A DNA stretch of 48,025 nt from Bacteroidaceae bacterium (GTDB taxonomy: Bacteria > Bacteroidota > Bacteroidia > Bacteroidales > Barnesiellaceae_A), in NCBI GenBank assembly GCA_017522135.1, contig JAFXAB010000017.1:1-48025 (forward strand), given 5' to 3'. Shown here piece by piece: positions 1 to 9,146 of this stretch (position 1 is the first letter of the stretch; each line of letters opens with the position of its first letter). A program made the position numbers and the translations under genes. The notes under the pieces were generated by a model. That model did no database searches. It was not told the DNA's origin and saw nothing but the letters and a program-made list of their open reading frames with translations.

Positions 1-1
1 C

Positions 2-592
2 ATGGAAAATCTTGAAAGAAATTTTTGGGGCAAAACCCGTTATTGGTGGATATTGCTCATTCCCGGCATACTGCTCATACCGTGCGGATGTTGGTTTCTC
101 TTTTCGCCGTCGGTAGGTTACTTCACCATCACCACCACCCTGTTGTGGATGCTCATACTCATAGGTATAATACAATTTATAATAGCCTTCAACACCCCCC
201 GTCAGGCGCACGGATGGGGATGGTGGCTGGCTGGTGGCATTATAGACATTTTTGTCGGTTTCATGATGTTGGGCAACATAAGTTTCAGCGCAATGATACT
301 GCCCTACTTTTTTGCCTTTGTATTTCTTTATAAAGGTGTAAGCAATCTTGTATCGGCATTTATCTCTATGAGCTACCATAACACATGGTGGCTATACCTC
401 ATTAACGGACTGTTACTACTCATCTTGGCAACACTCTTTTTCTTGTCGCCTTTCTCGGCTATGATTGCTATAGATTTCCTTATAGGATGTTCCTTTATTT
501 ATTGGGGCATAAGCCTTCTGTCGTTTGCAATAGACCTTCGTCCCAATAGGAATAAAGAGTATGAATATACATTGGAAGAGGCGAAACAATAG
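2..592 (+). CDS. HdeD-like (DUF308) integral membrane protein
   Basis: This 196-residue protein is almost entirely hydrophobic, with about six transmembrane segments arranged as repeated helix pairs. That pattern and length fit the HdeD/DUF308 family, whose E. coli member is linked to acid resistance; the molecular function is unknown. The charged N-terminus (MENLERNFWGK) and the charged tail (RPNRNKEYEYTLEEAKQ) are probably cytoplasmic. The ATG lies at base 2, so the ribosome binding site and promoter are outside the window and a slightly longer N-terminus cannot be excluded. A strong hairpin terminator follows about 60 nt after the stop, so it is the last gene of its transcript. The family call is good; a physiological role is not inferable here. 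Confidence 0.8.
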   Translation: MENLERNFWGKTRYWWILLIPGILLIPCGCWFLFSPSVGYFTITTTLLWMLILIGIIQFIIAFNTPRQAHGWGWWLAGGIIDIFVGFMMLGNISFSAMILPYFFAFVFLYKGVSNLVSAFISMSYHNTWWLYLINGLLLLILATLFFLSPFSAMIAIDFLIGCSFIYWGISLLSFAIDLRPNRNKEYEYTLEEAKQ

Positions 593-654
593 TAAGCCGT
601 GTATTATCTATCCAATATTATCTTACCACATCCTACAAAGAGGTAAGATGGAGT

Positions 655-693
655 GAGACTGTCTAACAACAAAAGTTGGGCAGTCTCTTTTTT
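655..693 (+). terminator. Rho-independent terminator after the DUF308 gene
   Basis: GAGACTG at 655-661 pairs with CAGTCTC at 681-687. The stem extends inward through wobble pairs to AAC/GTT, and a run of seven T residues follows. It is a classic intrinsic terminator on the plus strand. Confidence 0.85.
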
Positions 694-921
694 CGCACCA
701 AAGCAACCGCAGAATTTGTAATTATCTTAGAATTAATAGTTATTCGGATTGATAGAAAATTGGATAACGAGATAGCAACTGTTCGTATTTCTGAGTTCTT
801 CATTGCTTTGCTACAAATGTGATAACTCTTGATGCCACAAAGGTGCAAAAAATAATGCTGACGACAAGTAGGTCAAATAGTTAAAAAACGTCTCAGCTAT
901 GTTTTTTATGGATAAAATCAT

Positions 922-929
922 TATTTTTG
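922..929 (+). promoter_or_regulatory. Candidate -7 box (TATTTTTG) for the His/Ser-rich protein gene
   Basis: TATTTTTG matches the Bacteroidota -7 consensus TAnnTTTG exactly. A T-rich stretch about 19-20 nt upstream could serve as the -33 box but lacks TTTG. The start codon is about 190 nt further on, so the leader would be unusually long. Confidence 0.45.
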
Positions 930-1118
930 CACTTATAGTAAAAACATTAAACACACATAGCTAAAAATCTCAAAGCACACCCTGCATATATTGCTCGGTT
1001 GTTACTATTGTGGGATAAAACAGCATACAGACAGGATAATTACAATGAGCAATTAAACCATTCGATATAAAAGTTGTCATAACAGTAAAACGAACAGCGT
1101 AGATAGGAGATATAATTT

Positions 1119-2459
1119 ATGAAAAACAAGATTTTATCCATCGCCACATTGATGCTTTTAATGAGTATATTACAAACCTCGATGGCTCAAAGCTATTATA
1201 TCGAGGATGACATCTACTATACCCCCGGCGACAAAAATCCTGTTGTAGAGGAGGCTCGTCTGGAAAAAGAGGTGATTACTATAACAGCCACACCAGCATC
1301 GCAAAGCACTCAAGCGACCCAATCAAATTATAGTCAAGAACGCGATGTTGATGAATATAACCGCCGATATGGCTACGCATCGTACGAAGCACCCGTGGCC
1401 GAAGAAGGCACACAGATAGATAACACATTTGTATACACCAGCGACGACGTGGCAGCCGGTGACACGCTCTACATACAAATGGAAGATGGCTATTATCTCA
1501 ACGGGTTTAATGGCTCGCATAGCGACTATGAATATACCGTACAGATACACCGTTTCTACAATCCGCGCTATACAGTGAGCATAAGCGACCCTGCCTACAG
1601 TACAATATATATGCTTGACAGCAACGATTGGAATGTTTATATCGATGGCTCATACGCATGGGTTACGCCCACATGGACCAATCCTTGGTATTGGAGTTAC
1701 ACATGGTCGCCCTACTCATATTCGAGCTGGGCTTGGCGAACATGGAGTTACTATGGATGGTACAGCCCTTGGTATGACCCATGGTACTATCCCGGTTATT
1801 ACCATGGATGGTACGACCCCTACTATCACCATCACCATCATCACCATTACGGATACTATGATCCCTATCATCACCATCATCACCACCATGCACCCTACTA
1901 CAGCCACAATGGACGTGGTCCCGCCAGAGACAACAATCATGGCAGACCCGGTGGCTATTACGATGGCAATCGACGCCCTCATAACGACAGTGACCGATAT
2001 GGTGGCACATACGATGCAACAAGCAAGAAAAACGACCGTCGCAGCATAGTGTCCAATCGTGGCAACAAAGTTGTTGTAAATGGCGATAACACTAAAAATT
2101 TAACCCCCAATCGTGTGTCGGACAGACCGGCAAACAATCGCACAAACAACCTCAAAGTTGAAGGAAACCGTGCTACTACGACCATAAATACCAACAACCG
2201 TACCACTGTAACCAACAATCGTAGCAACGTGAGCACATCGCGACCTGCAAGCAACAGTGGCAACAGAGGCAGCAGTGTCAACACCTCTCGCTCATCGAGC
2301 AGTAGCCGTAGCAGTGTGAGTCCGTCTCGCGCATCATCCAACAGCAGTCGCAGTAGCAGTGTAAGCCCATCGCGCTCATCGAGCAGCAGTCGCAGTAGCA
2401 GTGCAACAACAGGAGGCAGCCGTGGCGGAGGTAGCCGTGGCGGAGGAAATCGCCGATAA
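1119..2459 (+). CDS. Secreted His-rich / Ser-Arg-rich protein of unknown function
   Basis: The 446-residue product begins with a clear signal peptide (MKNKILSIATLMLLMSILQTSMAQ), so it is exported. Residues about 25-165 form a moderately complex region. A Tyr/Trp-rich stretch with WYDPWY-like repeats follows, then two runs of exactly seven histidines separated by YGYYDPY. The last roughly 200 residues are low-complexity Asn/Arg/Thr and then Ser/Arg (SPSR, SSRSSS), ending in GGGSRGGGNRR. The histidine runs could bind divalent metal; that is inference. I recall similar Ser-rich proteins beside OmpP1-type porins in Bacteroides, sometimes misannotated as vitellogenin-like. The porin gene starts 24 nt downstream, so the two are probably co-transcribed. 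No enzymatic domain is visible. Confidence 0.8.
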   Translation: MKNKILSIATLMLLMSILQTSMAQSYYIEDDIYYTPGDKNPVVEEARLEKEVITITATPASQSTQATQSNYSQERDVDEYNRRYGYASYEAPVAEEGTQIDNTFVYTSDDVAAGDTLYIQMEDGYYLNGFNGSHSDYEYTVQIHRFYNPRYTVSISDPAYSTIYMLDSNDWNVYIDGSYAWVTPTWTNPWYWSYTWSPYSYSSWAWRTWSYYGWYSPWYDPWYYPGYYHGWYDPYYHHHHHHHYGYYDPYHHHHHHHAPYYSHNGRGPARDNNHGRPGGYYDGNRRPHNDSDRYGGTYDATSKKNDRRSIVSNRGNKVVVNGDNTKNLTPNRVSDRPANNRTNNLKVEGNRATTTINTNNRTTVTNNRSNVSTSRPASNSGNRGSSVNTSRSSSSSRSSVSPSRASSNSSRSSSVSPSRSSSSSRSSSATTGGSRGGGSRGGGNRR

Positions 2460-2483
2460 CACAACATTATTGTACCATACGTT

Positions 2484-4091
2484 ATGAAAAGAATATTTAT
2501 AGTCACAGCACTCACACTCACCGCAACACTATCTATGTCGGGACAGGGTGTAATGGATGCATTGAACTCAATATCAACCCAGACCAAAGGAACCGCTCGC
2601 TACTCGGCAATGGCAGGAGCCTTCGGTGCACTGGGCGGTGATATAACATCGATAAAGCAAAATCCGGCAGGCATAGGCGTATACCGCAGTTCGGAACTAT
2701 CTGTTACAGCAGGCTTTAACTTCTATGACAATCATGTAGACCTACCACGAAATAACAATCACAACAACGATTTTTACTTTACAGGCGACAACCTGGGTGT
2801 GATAGGTGTTATCAACTTCAAGAGTGGAGCACTACGCAACCTGAACTTCGGATTTGCTTATAACAATGTAATGAATTTCAACAATGCATACCGCGCCGAT
2901 TGGAGTAATATACACACATCACTTACTCAACTCATTGCATCGAAAGCATCTAATCTTGGATGTCCTCCTGCCGATTTGGGTATAACTTCTTCGTACAACC
3001 CATACAACACCATGCCTTGGTTACCGGTATTGGGATATAACACCCATCTGATATATCATACATCTGTAAGTAGTGCAACCAATCAATACAACGCCATATA
3101 CAACACGATGCAAAGCAGAGGGAGTGCCTACCTTACAAACATTACAACAGGTGGCATTGACGAGTATGACTTCAACATAAGTGGCAATATCAAGGATGTA
3201 TTTTATTGGGGATTGAGCATCAATGTAACAAACATAAGCTACCACATGGAGAGCTACTATGGAGAGGAATTGCAACAAGTCAATGTCAATAACAACAACA
3301 ACAGAAATGTAAGAACAAGTGTAACAGATGGCAGCTTTGAACTGAGCAACTATCTACTCACCAAGGGATATGGAACGGGGGTAAAATTGGGACTGATTTA
3401 TCGTCCTATCAACCTCATCCGATTGGGTTTTGCTGTACACACTCCCACATACTACAATATGACCGACACATATAGTGCAGCCGTAGACTACGCCTTTAAC
3501 GATGTCGATGGGAAACCCCTCGTAGGCAGTAGTAGCAATCTCGACAACCAGACCGATATAGGACAGATTGGTTACAAATTTACCTCTCCATGGCATTTCT
3601 TGGGTAGCATGGCATTTGTATTCAATAAAGGTGGTATATTGAGCTTGGACTACGAATACATCACAACCTCTGATATGTACTACTCGGATATATATGCCGA
3701 CTATAGCTACACAAACAACATTATGAAAAGCCAAGTACAAGGCATACACAACATAAGAGCAGGTGCCGAATTTCGCATAACACCCCTCTTCAGTGTGCGA
3801 GCAGGCTATTCATTTGAGACTTCGCCTCTCAATAAAGACTATTTCAATGGCAGGATGACACCGCTTATTGCAGAAGGAACAATATGTCATTATCAAGTAC
3901 CCGGAGAAGTGCATAACGTAAGTTGTGGATTGGGTTATCGCTACAACAACATATTTATAGATGCAGCCTATGTTTTCCGCACACAAGACTATAGCATATT
4001 TGCATACGAAGGAGCACTGAGCGACTCGCAACTCACCATATTGAATACAAACAATCACTCAATAAAATTGACATTCGGATATCGCTTCTAA
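2484..4091 (+). CDS. OmpP1/FadL/TodX-family outer membrane protein
   Basis: The 535-residue protein has a signal peptide (MKRIFIVTALTLTATLSMSGQG). Its N-terminal region, with GTARYSAMAGAFGALGGD and QNPAGIGVYRSSE, is typical of FadL/OmpP1 barrels that carry hydrophobic molecules across the outer membrane. The rest alternates aromatic and polar residues as beta-strands do, and it ends in a strand closing on phenylalanine (LTFGYRF), the usual outer-membrane insertion signal. Bacteroides homologues are often labelled hemin receptor, without strong support. It starts 24 nt after the His/Ser-rich gene and is followed by a hairpin terminator, which suggests a two-gene transcript. Substrate is unknown. 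A PorV-like role in type IX secretion is possible but not shown. Confidence 0.85.
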   Translation: MKRIFIVTALTLTATLSMSGQGVMDALNSISTQTKGTARYSAMAGAFGALGGDITSIKQNPAGIGVYRSSELSVTAGFNFYDNHVDLPRNNNHNNDFYFTGDNLGVIGVINFKSGALRNLNFGFAYNNVMNFNNAYRADWSNIHTSLTQLIASKASNLGCPPADLGITSSYNPYNTMPWLPVLGYNTHLIYHTSVSSATNQYNAIYNTMQSRGSAYLTNITTGGIDEYDFNISGNIKDVFYWGLSINVTNISYHMESYYGEELQQVNVNNNNNRNVRTSVTDGSFELSNYLLTKGYGTGVKLGLIYRPINLIRLGFAVHTPTYYNMTDTYSAAVDYAFNDVDGKPLVGSSSNLDNQTDIGQIGYKFTSPWHFLGSMAFVFNKGGILSLDYEYITTSDMYYSDIYADYSYTNNIMKSQVQGIHNIRAGAEFRITPLFSVRAGYSFETSPLNKDYFNGRMTPLIAEGTICHYQVPGEVHNVSCGLGYRYNNIFIDAAYVFRTQDYSIFAYEGALSDSQLTILNTNNHSIKLTFGYRF

Positions 4092-4118
4092 TAATCAACA
4101 AGATAAGGTTATATAATG

Positions 4119-4153
4119 AGGCTGTGTCGGCGATAAAATCAATGGCACAGCCT
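4119..4153 (+). terminator. AGGCTGTG-family hairpin after the OmpP1-like gene
   Basis: AGGCTGTGTC (4119-4128) pairs with GGCACAGCCT (4144-4153) with one wobble, and TATTTTAT follows. It lies 28 nt after the stop codon. It is one of five copies of the same hairpin family in the window. Confidence 0.75.
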
Positions 4154-4194
4154 ATTTTATGAGATAATATTCGGCCAAATCGGCAAAATAATCG

Positions 4195-4202
4195 TACATT
4201 TG
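4195..4202 (+). promoter_or_regulatory. -7 promoter box (TACATTTG) for the helicase gene
   Basis: TACATTTG is an exact match to TAnnTTTG. It overlaps the TTG at 4200, so transcription would begin after that codon. This argues that translation starts at the ATG at 4233. Confidence 0.6.
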
Positions 4203-4232
4203 CTTATCGCAAACAAAGACAAGAATAAGACC

Positions 4233-6254
4233 ATGCTCAACAATCCTGAAAGAAATATTGATACCGACAATGCCGAATTTCAAGATGCATTTGCCCTATT
4301 GCAATACACACACCAATCGGTGTTTCTTACAGGTAAGGCAGGCACAGGAAAATCTACCTTTTTGCGATATATATGCTCACACACACGCAAAAAGCATGTA
4401 GTGCTGGCTCCCACAGGTATTGCCGCCATCAATGCCGGAGGCAGTACAATACACTCGTTCTTCAAGATGCCGTTTCGGCCCATCATGCCCGATGACCCCG
4501 ACTTGAGCCTACAGAACAACCGCATATATGACTTGCTGAAATACAACAAGACACAGCGTAAGTTGCTCAAGGAGGTAGAATTGATTATAATCGACGAGAT
4601 ATCAATGGTGCGAGCCGACATGATAGACTTTATGGACCGTGTTCTGCGTGTCTTCTCTGGCAACATGCGCACACCGTTTGGTGGAAAGCAATTGCTGTTG
4701 GTGGGCGATATTTATCAACTTGAGCCGGTTGTCACATCCGACACACGCGATATCCTGGCTCGATTTTACACCACACCGTTTTTCTTCTCGGCAAAGGTTT
4801 TCCGTGAAATTTCGCTTGTTCCCATAGAGCTTCGTAAAGCCTACCGCCAGAGCGACCCTGAATTTATCAATCTTCTCGACAAAATACGTTGCAATAAAGC
4901 CGGTAGTGCCGAATTGGCTCAACTCAACAGTCGTTACAAAGCAACTTCATCGACCGATAATGAAGATGACTTCTCGATAACGCTTGCTACCCGACGCGAC
5001 CAAGTGGATAGTATCAACGAACAACACCTCGACGCACTGCAAGGAAATGCCATGACCTTCGAGGGTGAAATAACAGGCGACTTCCCCACCAACAGCCTCC
5101 CTACTCCTGCCAAGCTTGAACTGAAAGTAGGTGCACAGGTAATGTTTATCAAGAATGACCCCGAACATCGCTGGGTAAATGGCTCGCTCGGTATCGTATC
5201 GGATATAACCGACGACTACCGCATAAGCATCATACTCGAAGATGGCGACGAACACATCGTAGAGCCATCGTTGTGGGAAAATATAAAATATAGTTACAAC
5301 GAAAAAGAGAAACGCATAGAAGAAAAAGTATTGGGTACATACAAGCAATATCCTCTGCGACTCGCATGGGCTATTACTATACACAAGAGCCAGGGACTTA
5401 CGTTCAGGCGTGTCGTAATAGACTTTACCGGAGGAGCATTTGCCGGCGGACAAACCTATGTAGCACTGAGTCGATGCACCTCGCTCGAAGGTATTACACT
5501 CACCCGCCCCATTACAGCGCGCGATATCTTTGTCCACGCCGAGGTAGTGCGATTCAGTCAAATATTCAACAACCGCAAACTTATAAATCATGCACTGCAA
5601 CAAGCCGAGGCCGACCGTCGGTATCATGCAGCCGTCGAAGCGTTTGATCACGACGACATGGAATTGTTTCTCGACGAGTTCTTCAAAGCCATACACCTAC
5701 GATACGATATTGAGAAACCTGTCATACAGCGTTATATACGCAACAAATTGGGCATTATAAGACGTCTCAAGCAAGAAAATGCGCGTCTCCGACAAGCCAA
5801 CAACGAGCGCAATGAAGTATTGCGACAATATGCCTATGAATACTACCTAATGGGCAATGAATGTGTCGTAAAAGCTCGTGACTATCGTGCAGCACTTGCC
5901 AATTTCGATAAAGCACTCACCCTCGACCCTACTATGGTAGATGCATGGGTGCGCAAAGGTGTAACACTTGCCGATACCAACGAAGAGATTGCCGCCATGG
6001 CTTGCTTTAACGAGGCAGTCAAACTCAGCCCGCTAAACTTCAAGGCTCTATATAACAGAGGGAAACTGCGATATGAGAGTCACGAATATGAGGGAGCGGC
6101 ATCGGACTTTGCCAAGGCTGTTGCACAAAAGCCACAACATGCCTCGGCACACGAAAAGTTGGGAGATGCTTTAATGCGATTGGGGCTTACCGACATGGCA
6201 GCCAACCATTGGGCTATTGCCGAAGACTTACGCGCCAAAAAAGGCAAGAAGTAA
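4233..6254 (+). CDS. PIF1/RecD2-like superfamily 1 helicase with C-terminal TPR repeats
   Basis: The 673-residue product has a Walker A loop GKAGTGKST near residue 34-42 and a Walker B LIIIDEISMV near residue 120. The Q-loop segment VGDIYQLEPV and a C-terminal helicase motif AITIHKSQGLTF, followed by YVALSRC, complete the set expected of PIF1/Dda-type 5'-3' DNA helicases. Residues about 540-673 form roughly four tetratricopeptide repeats (for example FDKALTLDPTMVDAWVRKG), a protein-interaction scaffold. I chose ATG 4233 over TTG 4200 because a perfect promoter -7 box overlaps the TTG. The gene appears monocistronic, lying between an upstream terminator and convergent sodB. Likely roles are replication fork or recombination repair; the partner bound by the TPR tail is unknown. 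Confidence 0.88.
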   Translation: MLNNPERNIDTDNAEFQDAFALLQYTHQSVFLTGKAGTGKSTFLRYICSHTRKKHVVLAPTGIAAINAGGSTIHSFFKMPFRPIMPDDPDLSLQNNRIYDLLKYNKTQRKLLKEVELIIIDEISMVRADMIDFMDRVLRVFSGNMRTPFGGKQLLLVGDIYQLEPVVTSDTRDILARFYTTPFFFSAKVFREISLVPIELRKAYRQSDPEFINLLDKIRCNKAGSAELAQLNSRYKATSSTDNEDDFSITLATRRDQVDSINEQHLDALQGNAMTFEGEITGDFPTNSLPTPAKLELKVGAQVMFIKNDPEHRWVNGSLGIVSDITDDYRISIILEDGDEHIVEPSLWENIKYSYNEKEKRIEEKVLGTYKQYPLRLAWAITIHKSQGLTFRRVVIDFTGGAFAGGQTYVALSRCTSLEGITLTRPITARDIFVHAEVVRFSQIFNNRKLINHALQQAEADRRYHAAVEAFDHDDMELFLDEFFKAIHLRYDIEKPVIQRYIRNKLGIIRRLKQENARLRQANNERNEVLRQYAYEYYLMGNECVVKARDYRAALANFDKALTLDPTMVDAWVRKGVTLADTNEEIAAMACFNEAVKLSPLNFKALYNRGKLRYESHEYEGAASDFAKAVAQKPQHASAHEKLGDALMRLGLTDMAANHWAIAEDLRAKKGKK

Positions 6255-6294
6255 CCTACACAATATCTACACGACACCTATACATAAGACGAAT

Positions 6295-6320
6295 GGGTAC
6301 GTTGCTCACGCAACACACCC
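6295..6320. terminator. Hairpin between convergent helicase and sodB genes
   Basis: GGGT-AC-GTTGC-TCAC-GCAAC-AC-ACCC forms a stem with a small internal loop. No T-run follows, so its terminator function is uncertain. A second hairpin with the same TCAC loop lies at 6369-6384. Confidence 0.4.
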
Positions 6321-6400
6321 ACCCTTAGGAATTCATCACATTATGCTTATAAAAGTGCTATATAGAGACCATGCTCACGCATGGCAGTAGATAAGATTTT

Positions 6401-6982
6401 CTAAAACTTATACCTGCTCTCAACCACACTCCAATCTACAATCTGCCATATGTGTTGCAAATGAGAGTCGCAACGATTGCGATAGTCGATGTAATAGGCA
6501 TGCTCCCACACATCAAATGTAAGCAATGGTGTCAACCCTTCGATGAGCGGATTTCCGGCATTACTCAATGCACGTATGCCCAGATGACCTTTATCATCAC
6601 TACACAACCACACCCATCCCGAGCCAAACAACGACACTCCGGTCTGCACAAAAATCTCACAGAAATTCTCAAATGTTTCCCAATGTCGCTCTATAGCCTT
6701 CATTAGGTTACCGGTGGGACGATGCTTGGCATGAGGCGAGAAGGTGTTGAAATAGAATATATGGTTCCATGATTGCGAGGCATTGTTAAAGAGCGCACCA
6801 CTCGAGGATATAATCACATCTTCCAACGACATATCCTCATATTTGGTACCGGCTATCATATCATTGAGCTTATTAATATAGGCCTGTTCATGACGGCGGT
6901 AATGCACATCAACAGTCTCACAACTTATTACCGGCTCAAGAGCCGCATCGTTATATGGCAGTGCAGGCAAAGAAAATTTCAT
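6401..6982 (-). CDS. sodB: Superoxide dismutase, iron/manganese family
   Basis: The 193-residue enzyme converts superoxide to hydrogen peroxide and oxygen in the cytoplasm. Metal ligands are visible: the His in DVHYRRH, the His in SWNHIFYF, and Asp and His in TFDVWEHAYY. The glutamine in NNASQSWNH occupies the iron-SOD position, so it is probably Fe-dependent or cambialistic. The usual second histidine of the KHHQxY motif is replaced by glutamate (RRHEQAY), while the catalytic-sphere His and Tyr remain. GSGWVWL and SNAGNPL are further family signatures. The gene stands alone, convergent with the helicase. In an anaerobe it would protect against transient oxygen. Confidence 0.95.
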   Translation of the reverse strand: MKFSLPALPYNDAALEPVISCETVDVHYRRHEQAYINKLNDMIAGTKYEDMSLEDVIISSSGALFNNASQSWNHIFYFNTFSPHAKHRPTGNLMKAIERHWETFENFCEIFVQTGVSLFGSGWVWLCSDDKGHLGIRALSNAGNPLIEGLTPLLTFDVWEHAYYIDYRNRCDSHLQHIWQIVDWSVVESRYKF

Positions 6983-7404
6983 AAATAAAATATATTTTGT
7001 TAGACTTCACTTAATAAACAGACAACATCCAAATAAGTTCACAATATTGAAAAAAAATATTTTCCACTGAAAATTTAACACATTCACACAAAATATTACT
7101 TATATACACTCTATATATTAGATATGTTTTTGTAACTTTACGGCACATTATATAAAGTGGGTATAAAGTATCGGCGGATATATTACCCCATAATATATAT
7201 ATATACAGGAGTATAGGTATGAGACAACGAGTAGTTGTAACCTCAACAGACAGATACCCCAACCTCCTGCGAGATGGCATATAGCCCTACACTCTCATGA
7301 TACTCAAAATTGAACATGGAGTAGAGAAAAACCATCTCTCACCCTACAAGGTCACTGCAGGACAGAGGCCTTCTGAGACAGATAAAAAATAAAAAAACAC
7401 ATAA
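6983..7404. other. AT-rich divergent region between sodB and recJ
   Basis: This 422-nt stretch separates divergent sodB and recJ and must hold both promoters. It is very AT-rich up to about 7210. I found no exact TAnnTTTG box suitably placed for either gene; TAACTTTA at about 7133-7140 is one mismatch away and on the recJ strand. A minus-strand open frame at 7011-7280 shows no recognisable features and I do not call it. Confidence 0.5.
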
Positions 7405-9129
7405 ATGACTAACAAATGGAACTACTTGCCCCTAACATCGGAACAAGAGCTTATAAGCGAGACGCTGGAGGAGAAATACCCTCAGTGCCCAACGATATGT
7501 AAGTTGCTTGCACAGAGAGGGGTAACTTCTGTCGCAGAAACGGAGAAGTTTTTCAAGCCCCTCATGAGCGACCTGCACGATCCTTTCCTAATGAAGGATA
7601 TGCACAAGGCCGTCAATAGGCTCAATGCAGCCATTGGGGCAAAAGAAAAGATAATGATATACGGCGACTACGATGTAGATGGAACCACCGCCGTAGCTTT
7701 GGTGTATAGATACTTGCTCAACTACTATTCGGGCATCGACTATTATGTACCCGATAGATATGAGGAAGGTTATGGCATATCAACCAAAAGTATAAACTAT
7801 GCCGCCGAAAATGGCATATCGCTGATTATTACACTCGACTGTGGTATAAAGGCAGTAGAGCGCATTGCCTATGCCCGCACCAAAGGTATCGACTTTATAA
7901 TTTGCGACCACCATGTACCCGATGCACAACTACCCGATGCCACAGCCATACTCAACCCCAAGTTGGAGGATGAACCCTATCCATACAAGCACTTGTCGGG
8001 TTGTGGTGTAGGATATAAATTTATGCAAGGCTTTGCCATCAGCAATGGACTTGATATAGCCTGCGACTTAGAACCCCTGCTCGACCTTGTAGCTGTAAGT
8101 ATCGTATCGGACATTGTACCCATTACGGGTGAGAACCGCATCCTCACCTACCATGGTCTGCGACGCCTCAACAGCAACCCAAGTGTGGGATTGAGAGCCA
8201 TCATACGCGTGTGTCAGTTGCAAAATAAAAAGAATATCAACATCAGCGACATCATCTTCAAGATAGGTCCTCGCATCAATGCGTCGGGGCGCGTGCAATC
8301 GGGGCGTGAAGCTGTAGACCTACTTGTGTCGCGCGATTATAACGAAGCATACCGCAAAAGTTGCGAGATAGACCAGTACAACGAAGATCGCAAAGAACTT
8401 GACAAGCGTATTACCGAAGAGGCCAATGAAATACTACAAAGTCGCATCGACCTTACCAACCGACGCTCTATTGTCATATACAACAAAGATTGGCACAAGG
8501 GTATTATAGGTATTGTAGCATCGCGTTTTACCGAATTGTATTACCGCCCCGCGGTAGTGCTTACCCTATCGAATGGATTGGCAACAGGCTCGGCACGTTC
8601 AGTGCAAGGATTTGACATATACAAGGCTGTAGAATCTTGTCGCGACTTGTTGGAAAATTTTGGAGGACACACCTATGCAGTAGGTCTTTCGCTCAAAGAG
8701 GAACACATCAAAGAGTTTACACAACGATTTGAGGAGTATGTATCGGAAAACATTCAACCCGCACAAACAACCCCTCAAATAGACATTGATACGCAACTCA
8801 ATTTCTCGGAGATTACCCCTGAGTTTATCACTTTGTTGCGACAATTCAACCCCTTTGGCCCGGGCAATAACAAACCTACGTTCTTCACGCCCGCAGTGTG
8901 CGACTTTGGCACATCGAGATTGGTAGGTCGCCAACAAGAACACCTCAAACTTGAACTTATCGATAGCAAGTCGGGACACATCCTCAATGGCATAGCATTT
9001 AACAAAAAGAAATACTACGACTATATAAAAAGTGGCAAGCCATTTGATATATGTTATACCATAGAAGATAATCAACGAGGAGGCGACGATGTACAGCTCC
9101 TCATTCGTGACATTCATTGTTGCGAGTAG
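7405..9129 (+). CDS. recJ: Single-stranded-DNA-specific exonuclease RecJ
   Basis: RecJ degrades single-stranded DNA 5'-3' in recombination and mismatch repair. The 574-residue protein, the usual length, carries the DHH phosphoesterase motifs: IYGDYDVDGTTA (residues about 85-95), the DCG near 145-147, the signature CDHH (167-170), and VSDIVP. The DHHA1 domain follows with GPRINASGRVQSG and a GSARSVQGFDIY motif, then an OB-like C-terminal domain. The ATG at 7405 gives the expected N-terminus (TNKWNYLP). It ends with a hairpin shared with convergent rlmB. No neighbour is obviously co-transcribed. Confidence 0.96.
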   Translation: MTNKWNYLPLTSEQELISETLEEKYPQCPTICKLLAQRGVTSVAETEKFFKPLMSDLHDPFLMKDMHKAVNRLNAAIGAKEKIMIYGDYDVDGTTAVALVYRYLLNYYSGIDYYVPDRYEEGYGISTKSINYAAENGISLIITLDCGIKAVERIAYARTKGIDFIICDHHVPDAQLPDATAILNPKLEDEPYPYKHLSGCGVGYKFMQGFAISNGLDIACDLEPLLDLVAVSIVSDIVPITGENRILTYHGLRRLNSNPSVGLRAIIRVCQLQNKKNINISDIIFKIGPRINASGRVQSGREAVDLLVSRDYNEAYRKSCEIDQYNEDRKELDKRITEEANEILQSRIDLTNRRSIVIYNKDWHKGIIGIVASRFTELYYRPAVVLTLSNGLATGSARSVQGFDIYKAVESCRDLLENFGGHTYAVGLSLKEEHIKEFTQRFEEYVSENIQPAQTTPQIDIDTQLNFSEITPEFITLLRQFNPFGPGNNKPTFFTPAVCDFGTSRLVGRQQEHLKLELIDSKSGHILNGIAFNKKKYYDYIKSGKPFDICYTIEDNQRGGDDVQLLIRDIHCCE

Positions 9130-9146
9130 ACATAGCTATAACAATA

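Larger units (their letters stand above)
593..1118. other. Intergenic region with terminator, promoter and long leader
   Basis: This 526-nt gap holds no convincing gene. A short minus-strand open frame at 663-848 has no recognisable features and overlaps the terminator. The first 100 nt contain the hairpin terminator of the DUF308 gene, and a TAnnTTTG box lies at 922-929. If that box is the promoter of the next gene, it has an untranslated leader of about 185 nt. I could not identify a riboswitch in it. Confidence 0.6.

Noticed and set aside
663..848. Minus-strand open frame of 61 codons after the DUF308 gene
   Set aside because: It overlaps the terminator hairpin and has no protein features or neighbours that support it.
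1979..2587. Minus-strand Leu/Arg-rich open frame opposite the Ser/Arg tail
   Set aside because: Its LLRLLLDER repeats are the reverse reading of the Ser-Arg repeats of the real gene, and it has no start signals.
4200..4232. TTG start for the helicase, adding 11 residues
   Set aside because: The TTG is part of a perfect TACATTTG promoter box, so it would not be in the message.
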